Made by a program: the position numbers and the translations under genes | The notes under the pieces: model-generated | Told to the model about the DNA's origin: nothing | What the model saw: only the letters and a program-made list of their open reading frames with translations | The model's database searches: none | Shown here: one piece after another, positions 56,413-64,000 of the stretch | Layout of the letters: each line of letters begins with the position of its first letter | Numbering within the stretch: the first letter of the stretch is position 1 | Source: Candidatus Heimdallarchaeota archaeon | Lineage (GTDB): Archaea > Asgardarchaeota > Heimdallarchaeia > Heimdallarchaeales > Kariarchaeaceae | Assembly (NCBI GenBank): GCA_030149205.1 | Contig: JASBSB010000005.1 | Span: forward strand, 18,523-82,522 | DNA length: 64,000 bases | Reading direction: 5' to 3'

Positions 56413-56702
56413 TGGGAGACAAATACTTTAAGACTGCTCTGAAGACACTGAAAGAAACTCATGGACCACCGAACGAGGAGTTTGTTGCTTCCAGCCGTGA
56501 CAGGATGAAAGTAGTTAAGGGTGTTGAGAAGGTTATGAAAACTCAACATCTAAAAACTATTCCTGAAATTGCTGAAGCAACGAACTACCCAACGGACATG
56601 ATATTTAACGCAATTAATTTCTTAATGAAGTGGAATGGGTTAAGACTTATCAATAAACGTGGTGATTATCCACAATATTCATTCGAGGTGGATGAAGAAT
56701 GA
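56412..56702 (+). CDS. Small winged-helix-like protein inside the hdr/qmo operon
   Basis: 96 residues, helical N-terminus then a winged-helix pattern (LKTIPEIAEATNYPTDMIFNAINFLMKWNGLRLINKRGDYPQYSF). Its ATG overlaps the stop of the flavoprotein gene and its end overlaps the start of the HdrC-type gene by four bases, so it is co-translated with them and probably has a structural or assembly role. A DNA-binding role is not excluded. Confidence 0.8.
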   Translation: MGDKYFKTALKTLKETHGPPNEEFVASSRDRMKVVKGVEKVMKTQHLKTIPEIAEATNYPTDMIFNAINFLMKWNGLRLINKRGDYPQYSFEVDEE

Positions 56703-57943
56703 GTGTTTTAAAAATAAAACCAAATCTAATTGACGAAATGCAGGACTATGGTTCATTTGATGTAAACACCTGCTTCAATTGCGGGACCTGTACAGCTACC
56801 TGCCCACTTGTAAAAGAAGATAGCCAGTTTCCTAGAATGCTTATCAGACTTGCTCAACTTGGACAATCTGATAAACTGATAGCCTCTAAAGAGTTATGGG
56901 CGTGTTATTACTGCGGTGATTGTAGCGCAAGCTGTCCGAGAGAGGCAGATCCTGCAGAATTCATGATGGCATCCAGAAGATATGCAATTGCTAATTATGA
57001 CGTGACAGGAATATCGAAATCAATTTACAAAAACAAGCTTTTGGTATTTCTCTATATGCTCATAACAGGTATTATTATAACTGCAGGGTTAGTTTATGCA
57101 GACACATCTAGATTTTTTGGGAATACCGACCACAAACTTATGGGTGGATATTATTATGAGACAATCCACTATGGTGGGCTAGTATTTGGTTCTTTGTTAG
57201 GTCTTGTAATCTTGTTGGGTGTCTATAAAATGTACAGAAACATTGATCAAACTGAGCCATTACGAAAGCAGGAAGGTTTAGATACAAAGCTTTCACTTTC
57301 TGTAAAAGCTCATCTACTTTGGACTACATTCTGGGAGACCCTGATTAACGAAGGTGCACTACAAAAGCGTTTCAAGAGAGAAGATCCAAGCACACAACCT
57401 GCACACAGACCATCTAGGTGGGTTATCCATATGACTATTGTCTGGGGATTTGTGGGATTAGCTGCAGCTACAGCATTGGATTACCTTGTTAAGGATCTAT
57501 TACTTAATGACCCCGCAGGGTTTGTTCCTATTTGGTATCCAATCAGGTTGTTAGGAATCGTTAGTGGGCTACTTATGCTGTATGGAACAAGTTACTCTCT
57601 CTACTTTAGGTGGAAGAAGGTCTCAGATTATTATAATACCAGTAATTTTGATGACTGGTTAATTCTTACATTAATCTGGTTTGTTGGGTTGACTGGATTT
57701 TTAGCAACACTCTTTGTTTATCTACCACAAAATCTAGTTTTAGGCTGGATTAATGCTGTATTGATAATCCATGTTCTCACAGTCTCATGGTTGTTCATGT
57801 TGTTACCCTTTACTAAATTTGGGCACATGATGTACAGACCATTAGCACTGTGGATTTATGATTATCAGGAACAAAAAATTGCATATGCACAGTCTCATCC
57901 CATGGAAACTCCAGAACCCTCACCGGTTCTGACAATCAGTTAA
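56699..57943 (+). CDS. QmoC-like HdrC-cytochrome b fusion, membrane subunit
   Basis: 414 residues. The N-terminal HdrC domain has two [4Fe-4S] sites (C25, C28, C31, C35 and C69, C72, C75, C79). Then come about six membrane helices (roughly 110-131, 153-173, 238-258, 272-295, 315-336 and 340-362) with candidate heme-ligand histidines in ETIHYGGLVFG, VIHMTIVWGF and LIIHVLTVS, as in QmoC and HdrE/NarI. It would exchange electrons between quinone and the cytoplasmic Hdr/Qmo flavoproteins. Confidence 0.88.
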   Translation: MSVLKIKPNLIDEMQDYGSFDVNTCFNCGTCTATCPLVKEDSQFPRMLIRLAQLGQSDKLIASKELWACYYCGDCSASCPREADPAEFMMASRRYAIANYDVTGISKSIYKNKLLVFLYMLITGIIITAGLVYADTSRFFGNTDHKLMGGYYYETIHYGGLVFGSLLGLVILLGVYKMYRNIDQTEPLRKQEGLDTKLSLSVKAHLLWTTFWETLINEGALQKRFKREDPSTQPAHRPSRWVIHMTIVWGFVGLAAATALDYLVKDLLLNDPAGFVPIWYPIRLLGIVSGLLMLYGTSYSLYFRWKKVSDYYNTSNFDDWLILTLIWFVGLTGFLATLFVYLPQNLVLGWINAVLIIHVLTVSWLFMLLPFTKFGHMMYRPLALWIYDYQEQKIAYAQSHPMETPEPSPVLTIS

Positions 57944-57954
57944 GAGGTGAAAAA

Positions 57955-58320
57955 ATGACCGAAAACGACCTGTTAATAATATCAACGATTGGGCCTGAGA
58001 ACCCTGAAAAGTTACTCATGCCCTTTATTGTGGCTAATACATCATTAACATTAGATATACCTGTAACTATGTTTTTCATGTCAAGTGGTGTTGAATTAGC
58101 TCTCAAAGGCAAGGCAGAGACAATTGAAAAATTGAATGATATGCCGGATTTGCCTTCACTCTTACAGACATTTGTGTCACAAGGAGGAATTATCAAACTA
58201 TGCGGGCCATGTTGCAACCATCGTAATATTAAACCTGAAGACTTAATTGAGGGTGCTGAGATAGGAGGTGCAGCTGGTTTAGTGGATTTGGTGATGGAAA
58301 GAAAAGTACTTACGTTTTAA
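57955..58320 (+). CDS. DsrE-like sulfurtransferase protein
   Basis: 121 residues of the DsrE/DsrF-like fold (LLIISTIGPENPEKLLMPFIVANTSLTLDIPVTMFFMSSGVELALKG), with cysteines in KLCGPCCNHRNI as in sulfur-binding relatives. GAGGTGA stands just before the ATG. It is the last gene of the operon. TusA and DsrE proteins pass persulfide sulfur to each other in sHdr systems, so this is probably the second carrier. Confidence 0.88.
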   Translation: MTENDLLIISTIGPENPEKLLMPFIVANTSLTLDIPVTMFFMSSGVELALKGKAETIEKLNDMPDLPSLLQTFVSQGGIIKLCGPCCNHRNIKPEDLIEGAEIGGAAGLVDLVMERKVLTF

Positions 58321-58336
58321 ATGAAATATATCTTAA

Positions 58337-59071
58337 ATGATTGATAGATTCGCAGATATTACATCACATCCATTAATTGAAATTATTTCTAATGAAACAC
58401 GGTTAAAAATTTTAAAACTTATTGCCTCAGAATCTAACTATGGTAACAGACTTGCCCAAATACTTAACCTATCAACCCCGGCTGTCCATAAACATATAAA
58501 AAAATTAAAAGAAAATGTTCTTGAAATATCTAAGCGTGATAAAACTAGCTTCAGTGGTAACAAAGGTGGAGAATCAACTCATTATAAAATAAATTTGAGA
58601 TCTGGGTTGGTTTTTGCAGTTTTTCCACAGTATGTACATCTTAATTTCTATAATTATACTAAAGATGATAAAATAATTCAACCTACGATAATTCCCGACG
58701 AGGTAGATGCTCAGTTGTTTGGTGTTGAATTTAAAAATGCAGACACTACCGGGAAGGGGGACGATAATCTTGGTCAAAAAATAAAAGAGATTCATACAAT
58801 AGAACAGCAAATAATTTCAAAAGAGAACGACTTAATGAGATTATTAGCAGAAAAGAATGAGGCAATCGAACAAGCATTCAGTCAGATAGACCTTGAAAGT
58901 GCACTTGATTATGATGAACGTATAATACTAAAAAGTGTGGTTAGCTACGGAATCTCAAGCCTTCGAGAAATTTCAAACCTACTTTCAAAATCTGAAGAAG
59001 AAACCCTGAAAATCGTTCTCTCTCTAAAACAGAAAGGGTGGATAGCTGACAAGCAAATCAAACCCGTTTAA
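58337..59071 (+). CDS. ArsR-like winged-helix regulator, paralogue of 51365-52111
   Basis: 244 residues. The winged helix (TRLKILKLIASESNYGNRLA, LSTPAVHKHIKKLKE), SFSGNKGGESTHYKI, FPQYVHLNF and the C-terminal YDERIILKSVVSYGIS module align with the other regulator throughout. It lies 16 bases after the DsrE gene on the same strand, so it could be read through from the operon, while the other copy is divergent at the front. They probably control the cluster in response to a sulfur or redox signal. Confidence 0.85.
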   Translation: MIDRFADITSHPLIEIISNETRLKILKLIASESNYGNRLAQILNLSTPAVHKHIKKLKENVLEISKRDKTSFSGNKGGESTHYKINLRSGLVFAVFPQYVHLNFYNYTKDDKIIQPTIIPDEVDAQLFGVEFKNADTTGKGDDNLGQKIKEIHTIEQQIISKENDLMRLLAEKNEAIEQAFSQIDLESALDYDERIILKSVVSYGISSLREISNLLSKSEEETLKIVLSLKQKGWIADKQIKPV

Positions 59072-59243
59072 AAAATATTTTGAAGAAATTTTAGCCTGTA
59101 ATAGATTTGCGATTCTTTTTTGTAAATAGTTCATATCTTGCTAATCTATGAATTAATTCATAGATTCAGTTAATCTTAATGTTTTACCTAAATTGCCTTT
59201 TAGTGAAATGTTGTTTTATTATACACGAAAATTATTATGATAC

Positions 59244-59990
59244 TTATCTTGAAAAAAATGACCATATGAATGTCACAATAAAAGCGATGACAAGAAATTG
59301 TAACAATGTTTTCACCCAATGGGGAAGCTTTCTTTTCCGGTTATATTCGTCTCTGTCTGTCAAGTCAGTAAATCTTGGGTCACTCTCAATGAGCTCTTTT
59401 TTCTCATGTGAACTCATCTCGGAAACATGTTTTTCAAAAGGATTTGACGAACCCCCATAGGCAAACTTTCCTTTCTTTCCAGCCACACCTCCTCCAGTGA
59501 TAGTATCTTCATTAAGCTGATATTCCCTGAGTCTGTCAGGTTTTTCAATATAAAGTTTGTAAATCGTAAATCCGATAAAGATAGCCCAAAGAATCCATAA
59601 GAATCCTGGATCTAAAAAGTTGTTTGGGTTAGACCCTAGCTTCATCTCAGCATTGTCAGGAAAGCCATCGAAATCTGAATCTGGGTTGTATGGGTTGGTT
59701 CCAGTCCCCGTTCCAACAAATCCATATCCTGGAACAACGACTGGTTCCCCTGTTGGTGTTTTCTCCATGACATCTGGAATTTGATCGTTGTCACTGTCTA
59801 TAGCCAAATTCGCCCACCTCAAAGAAGAAAGTGATTTACTTAAATTGGGTAAATCTGAGAGTCGAAACCACCCTAAGACTAATTGTACAAAATACGCTAT
59901 AGAAATCATAAAAAGTAAGGTGAAAGACACTACTAACACATCTTCTTTTAGCTTGAACCATATTGTGCGAAGAGTTTCCCTTGCCTTCAC
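59244..59990 (-). CDS. Membrane protein with thrombospondin-type-3-like calcium repeats
   Basis: 248 residues. A hydrophobic helix (about 17-40), then an outside loop with DSDNDQIPDVME and DSDFDGFPDNAE, the Asp-rich calcium-binding repeats of surface proteins, then a second helix (about 130-147), a basic cytoplasmic part, and a third helix at the C-terminus. It stands divergent to the large surface protein and may be part of the same surface layer. Function unknown. Confidence 0.75.
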   Translation of the reverse strand: MKARETLRTIWFKLKEDVLVVSFTLLFMISIAYFVQLVLGWFRLSDLPNLSKSLSSLRWANLAIDSDNDQIPDVMEKTPTGEPVVVPGYGFVGTGTGTNPYNPDSDFDGFPDNAEMKLGSNPNNFLDPGFLWILWAIFIGFTIYKLYIEKPDRLREYQLNEDTITGGGVAGKKGKFAYGGSSNPFEKHVSEMSSHEKKELIESDPRFTDLTDRDEYNRKRKLPHWVKTLLQFLVIAFIVTFIWSFFSR

Positions 59991-60074
59991 GGTATTCAGT
60001 CTCTTTGAACATTTAAATAAGTACTCTTAAATTTGACCAGTTTCACCAACAAGGATAGAAAAAATTGAAAATAT

Positions 60075-60094
60075 ATGTGGTAATACATAAAATT
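60075..60094. repeat. 20-bp sequence repeated at 31542-31561
   Basis: Second copy of the 20-base repeat, in the gap before the large beta-helix protein gene. Both copies are in non-coding DNA and on the same strand. Confidence 0.6.
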
Positions 60095-60232
60095 CCCACC
60101 GTGTATTGTCCCATATTCGTATTTTAAGCATCAGAAATCTATAATCAGGAGTTGAAGCAGAAATTAAAATAAACACGGTTTATTATGAACGTCATTCGAA
60201 ATGTATTTATTTCAGTTTAGTTTGGTTAAGGT

Positions 60233-63200
60233 ATGAATGGAAGACGTACGTCTTTAATTATTATTTTAAGCTTTTTACTATTTTTCTCAATTTTCACCCA
60301 ATCTAATTTGCCAAGTCGCCAAAACAGGGCAATCCAAACTTCTCTAGTTAAGCAAAGGAGAAGAAATATCTTTGGTAGATCTGAAAATTCTGGGACTATA
60401 GGAATAAACTCTCAATTACCAAGAGTGAGAAAATCAGTTGCTATCAACTCTTTGTCTACTGGCAGGAGTTTAAAATCACTGGTCAACAACACAATCAGGG
60501 GATTAGAAGCTAAATACCTGCAACATGTTAACACCTACAAGGTTCTAAATACCTCAGTATCAATTGTTGACTCTTCTACCTTTGCATCCTTTAAATCAAA
60601 ATATAATGTAACTGGTAATGGAACAGCAAAATTTCCTTATGTGATACAAAACCTTTTGATAAACAGCAGTTCAGATTTAGGTTTTAGTTCTTCGTATCGT
60701 GTTTTTTATGTATTAAGAAACATAGTAGTTTTTGGATCACTATCCTTCAACAATGGATACAGTACCTCTTTGGGAGGTCTTACTCTAGATAATGTCTTTG
60801 TGAGAACTAGATCATCAAATTTAAATTTAATTGCATCTTCCTTTACAAATGTAACCATAGTAAATTCGGTTTTTATCAGCAATTCAGGGGGAAATATAAA
60901 TCTACATTATAATTCTGTTAACTTCCTTAAAAATAACACTCTCATCTTAGAAAGGGGTGGTACCAACACTTATTCAACTCAACTTGCGCTTACAGGCAAT
61001 CTCTGGACAACAGGAACCTATCAACAGAAGAATTCAACAGATTTAGTTAAGGACAGCACATTTCTGTCCAGAACTAGTCCTGCAATGGTATTATCAACTA
61101 CTAATTTCACCTTAGATAACAATGTAGTTTATATTGACCCAATCCCAAGTACCTCTGGCTTAAATATACAACCTTTAACAAATGGTACTGTTACCATAAA
61201 AGGTTTAGTATTAAATAATTTTGGGACATCACTTCCAATGGGAATTTATCTAGGGAGGGTGATAATGCCAAATGGGACATTCTATACTCCTGTAGTAAAT
61301 ATGAGTGATGTATTAATTTATAATACTGCAGTGGGTTTGTACATGGATGGTTTGTATCCAAGATTGTACAAAATTCATGTGAACAATTCTACAATATCTG
61401 CATTTCACATACATCACACAATGGGTGGGGTAACAACTAGTAATATAACAGTTATCAATTCAAATATAGGTGTAACATTTTCATCTGTTTCTAATCTAAC
61501 CCTTTCAGGATTTAATATGACTGATGTTGGGCTGGGTTTTTATAATGAAGGATTCACCTCAAATGTCTCTGTTTCAAAATCAGTATATATCAGATTAGGT
61601 TGGGCTTCCATGGATGCTGGTGGAAAAGAAGGTACAGTGAAAGTTATGCATTCTACATTTTTCAATTATTATCATCGTGGTCTGATTATAAGTTCTGATG
61701 CAAATTTGCTCCAACAAAAGCAAAAATATGGATGGGCTGGTTCTGGGACAAATATAGACCCTATTATAATTAAGGATACGGGTGTTTTCAACCATAAGTC
61801 AATAGGTGTTCATATTTTCAATACAACATTACATTTCGTTTTAAGGGACATTGCTTTCAATCAATCCTATACTATAGACCCACTAATTGGTGTGACTAAT
61901 TCAACAGGCTCAATCAGATTTAAAAACATAACAGCCACCGTTAAGTATGAGACAGTTCGAAGGCTGAACGGAATAAAGATACTTAATAGTTCTAATGTTG
62001 AATTTTTAAACTCAACATTCTATACTCCTTATGCATCATTTCCTACACTGACCCTTCTAAACATTCAAAATTCTGGAAAGATAAACTTGCTTTATTCTAA
62101 CTTTACCAATGGAAACATAGCCAGTGAAATTCTATCCTCTCAAAATATTGTATTTAATCATACCCTTATTAGATCCTCGAAAACAGCAATAAGTGCTAAA
62201 GACAGCACTTATCTAAAGTTTGTAAATAACATTCAGATCGGGTCATCTACAACATTTATTCCTGTGCAGGATGTGATCTCTCCTAAGTTATTTGGCTCTG
62301 GTCCCAAATCCCAAGGGTATGTATTTAACAATGTAAGTGACTCGTCTATGTTCAATAATCAAGGTATGTACCTAAACAAGGTGCTTGATGTGACTATTGG
62401 AACAAATAATACCATCGAACATAATTTCTATTCAAATATGACGTATTTTGCAACTTTTGATGCAGCTTCATTTACTAAAATAATCAATAACACAATATTA
62501 AATCTAGAATTTCAAGGTTTACAGCTCACAAGTACCACATCCTCGAGTTACAATTTTACAATCTATGGAAACTACTTTATTGGGACTTCTCCCTTTTCCC
62601 AATTGGCTTGTGATGAAGGGTTGAACAACACTTGGTACAGACCATCCTATGGGAATTACTGGAGCAATCTTCAACCCTCTGCGACAAATTACTCAATCCC
62701 TTGTGCCACGAAAACCTATGATCTTTACCCAATACAGCTGATTTATAAAAACATAACTCTCATTCAGGAATTTGGTAAATCAACATACAATGTTTCAATA
62801 ACCTCTATAAACAGGCAACGGATAACAGCAGTATATGCAAATTACCAAAATTTTACACTAGTAAGTCAAAAATATATTAACCCTTCAGATACAGTTCAAG
62901 TGAATATTTACAGCCTAAACCACCTACAGGTTGGAGAGTACTCAGTAAAATTACAGGTTTACTTTCAATTTGGTTTACAAACCAATAGAACGATAAAAAT
63001 TATAATAAGAGATACTACCCCTCCTCAGATCATCAAAGGACCATCAAATCTGATATTAAATGGCACGACTGCTACGGAGCACATACAGTTGAATTGGACT
63101 GAGTTTGATTTATCCCCATTCAACTCCAGCTTATATCAAAACGGTTCTGTCACAGCCCATAATACATTTCCTGCAAATCAAACCACAGGTCTTTTCATTT

Positions 63201-63514
63201 CATATCATCTAAACGTTGGGTATTATGTATTCAATTTCAGCGTTACAGATCTCTACAGTAATAGTGCTTTTCAGGTGTTTACTGTCCATGTATCTCAATA
63301 CACCCTTCCACCAAGCGCAACTAGCACACATCCCCCAAGTTCCTCTTCCTCTAAAACTCCAACCACAAATCCCAAAACAACAGTAGCCACACCAACTAAA
63401 TCTCAATCCCCTAGTTCAACAAATCAGGGAGGATTTGGACAGTTGATATTTATACTAATTAGTGGGTTAGGACTATCTGTAATATTTTATTACTTATCCA
63501 AAAGGAGATTCTAA
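60233..63514 (+). CDS. Large surface-anchored parallel beta-helix protein (NosD-like)
   Basis: 1093 residues. A signal peptide (LIIILSFLLFFSIFTQ) precedes long runs of right-handed beta-helix repeats with NVTGNGTAKFPYVIQN at the start (about 124-139) and SGTNIDPIIIKDTGVF again near 505, both typical openings of NosD-type domains. A Ser/Thr/Pro/Lys-rich stalk (about 1020-1065) and a membrane helix with RRF end anchor it to the outside of the cell. Many N-x-S/T sites. A surface or S-layer-associated carbohydrate-binding role is inferred. Confidence 0.85.
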   Translation: MNGRRTSLIIILSFLLFFSIFTQSNLPSRQNRAIQTSLVKQRRRNIFGRSENSGTIGINSQLPRVRKSVAINSLSTGRSLKSLVNNTIRGLEAKYLQHVNTYKVLNTSVSIVDSSTFASFKSKYNVTGNGTAKFPYVIQNLLINSSSDLGFSSSYRVFYVLRNIVVFGSLSFNNGYSTSLGGLTLDNVFVRTRSSNLNLIASSFTNVTIVNSVFISNSGGNINLHYNSVNFLKNNTLILERGGTNTYSTQLALTGNLWTTGTYQQKNSTDLVKDSTFLSRTSPAMVLSTTNFTLDNNVVYIDPIPSTSGLNIQPLTNGTVTIKGLVLNNFGTSLPMGIYLGRVIMPNGTFYTPVVNMSDVLIYNTAVGLYMDGLYPRLYKIHVNNSTISAFHIHHTMGGVTTSNITVINSNIGVTFSSVSNLTLSGFNMTDVGLGFYNEGFTSNVSVSKSVYIRLGWASMDAGGKEGTVKVMHSTFFNYYHRGLIISSDANLLQQKQKYGWAGSGTNIDPIIIKDTGVFNHKSIGVHIFNTTLHFVLRDIAFNQSYTIDPLIGVTNSTGSIRFKNITATVKYETVRRLNGIKILNSSNVEFLNSTFYTPYASFPTLTLLNIQNSGKINLLYSNFTNGNIASEILSSQNIVFNHTLIRSSKTAISAKDSTYLKFVNNIQIGSSTTFIPVQDVISPKLFGSGPKSQGYVFNNVSDSSMFNNQGMYLNKVLDVTIGTNNTIEHNFYSNMTYFATFDAASFTKIINNTILNLEFQGLQLTSTTSSSYNFTIYGNYFIGTSPFSQLACDEGLNNTWYRPSYGNYWSNLQPSATNYSIPCATKTYDLYPIQLIYKNITLIQEFGKSTYNVSITSINRQRITAVYANYQNFTLVSQKYINPSDTVQVNIYSLNHLQVGEYSVKLQVYFQFGLQTNRTIKIIIRDTTPPQIIKGPSNLILNGTTATEHIQLNWTEFDLSPFNSSLYQNGSVTAHNTFPANQTTGLFISYHLNVGYYVFNFSVTDLYSNSAFQVFTVHVSQYTLPPSATSTHPPSSSSSKTPTTNPKTTVATPTKSQSPSSTNQGGFGQLIFILISGLGLSVIFYYLSKRRF

Positions 63515-63520
63515 CCAGCT

Positions 63521-63540
63521 TTAGGTATTTTTAAACCTAA
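63521..63540 (+). terminator. Possible hairpin terminator after the beta-helix gene
   Basis: TTAGGT (63521-63526) pairs with ACCTAA (63535-63540), with T runs in the loop and after the stem, seven bases past the stop codon. Archaeal termination mostly uses T runs, so the hairpin may be secondary. Confidence 0.35.
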
Positions 63541-63708
63541 TTTCTCTGGTTAAGTTAAATCTAGCCTAGGTTCAAATTACAATATATCTCAACCAACGGA
63601 GAGTGGTAGCATTTGGACTAATTCATCTTTGTTGAAAATAATAACAGAGACTTCTCAAACTTTAATACTATTTCACCAAATTATCAACAAGCTTGTCCCA
63701 AAATTAGA

Positions 63709-63999
63709 TCACACTGGAATCACCCCCTGAGCTCGGATTCTGTGGTTGTACCAGACCACAGAGCACAGCAGGCCCTTCCGCTTGTTCTGAGGCTTGTGAT
63801 CCCGCAGGAGCGGTGCTCGCTGCTTCAGCTGGCCAAACACATGCTCAACCTCTGCCCGGAGGTAGACCCGACAGTTCTTCGCATAGATCTCCCGGTGCTG
63901 GCTTTGCAGCCGAACCAGTCGATCCATGGGGCTGGAGGTCCCATGATCCCTGGAGTTTGATTTCTTGGGGATCACCGCCTGAAGCGCCTCCTGAGCCAG
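63709..63999 (-). CDS. Transposase, C-terminal fragment (5' end outside the window)
   Basis: The reading frame enters from the right edge and ends at 63709, giving about 96 residues: AVIPKKSNSRDH, YLRAEVEHVFGQLKQR and VWYNHRIRAQGV. The glutamate in VEHVFGQLK is the third residue of the DDE triad, as in IS4/IS5-type transposases. The base composition is far more GC-rich than anything else in the window. The GTG at 63975 would give an 88-residue fragment but is internal. Confidence 0.75.
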   Translation of the reverse strand: MAQEALQAVIPKKSNSRDHGTSSPMDRLVRLQSQHREIYAKNCRVYLRAEVEHVFGQLKQRAPLLRDHKPQNKRKGLLCSVVWYNHRIRAQGVIPV

Positions 64000-64000
64000 C
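63712..64000 (-). mobile_element. Edge of a GC-rich insertion sequence
   Basis: The sequence changes abruptly from AT-rich to GC-rich at about 63712-63725, at the end of the transposase frame, which marks the likely element boundary. Terminal inverted and target repeats cannot be checked because the other end is outside the window. A chimeric contig join is the alternative. Confidence 0.5.

Noticed and set aside
1..64000. CRISPR array to go with the CARF-HEPN protein
   Set aside because: No regularly spaced direct repeats were found anywhere in the window, including the gaps at 47643-47893, 50344-50971 and 52112-52489. The short tandem repeat at 50454-50480 is only two 12-bp units.

Overview
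The window is a low-GC stretch of an archaeal chromosome. The evidence is a tRNA gene with an anticodon-loop intron and no encoded CCA, TATA-type promoters (several apparently giving leaderless or very short-leader mRNAs), GGTGA-type ribosome binding sites, a herA-mre11-rad50 operon, a NurA nuclease, and an archaeal replication factor C large subunit ending in a PIP box. Genes for fatty-acid and CoA chemistry (3-hydroxyacyl-CoA dehydrogenase, ETF, class III CoA-transferase), a succinate dehydrogenase/fumarate reductase, FtsZ, a PlsC-type acyltransferase and an F420-type oxidoreductase fit a mesophilic heterotroph. An Asgard archaeon of the Heimdall branch is possible, but this is inference and the window alone does not prove it.

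Layout. 1-2.1 kb: ABC transporter. 2.3-11.6 kb: 3-hydroxyacyl-CoA dehydrogenase, several unrecognised proteins, carbamate kinase, a CoA-binding protein and etfBA. 11.7 kb: tRNA-Arg(TCT) that seems to carry two introns. 11.8-18.9 kb: ftsZ, plsC, membrane proteins, two alpha/beta hydrolases, a metallo-beta-lactamase-fold hydrolase and a nucleotidyltransferase-like protein. 19-23.4 kb: coiled-coil protein, rfcL, nitrilase-family hydrolase. 23.5-27 kb: sdh/frd operon (membrane anchor, flavoprotein, iron-sulfur subunit). 27-30.3 kb: OB-fold protein, surface protein, sugar N-acetyltransferase-like protein. 30.4-41.1 kb: nurA, a copper block (PadR-TRASH regulator, copA, copZ), then herA-mre11-rad50. 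41-50.3 kb: metG, S9 peptidase, CPBP protease, CoA-transferase, a solitary CARF-HEPN protein, and a luciferase-like oxidoreductase.

50.8-59.1 kb is the most interesting part. It is a tightly packed operon encoding TusA, an MvhD-like protein, two HdrA/Qmo-type flavoproteins, a small winged-helix protein, a QmoC-like membrane HdrC-cytochrome b fusion, and a DsrE-like protein. Two full-length paralogous ArsR-like regulators flank it, and a NifX-like protein lies beside it with a strongly structured leader. It resembles a membrane-bound Qmo/Hdr complex combined with sulfur carriers, but no HdrB, DsrAB or AprAB is seen. The likely role is electron transfer between a thiol/persulfide couple and the quinone pool, where it would meet Sdh and ETF.

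59.2-63.5 kb encodes surface proteins (calcium-binding-type repeats and a large beta-helix protein). The last 0.3 kb is a strikingly GC-rich partial transposase, either a recent insertion sequence or an assembly join. No rRNA genes or CRISPR arrays were seen.
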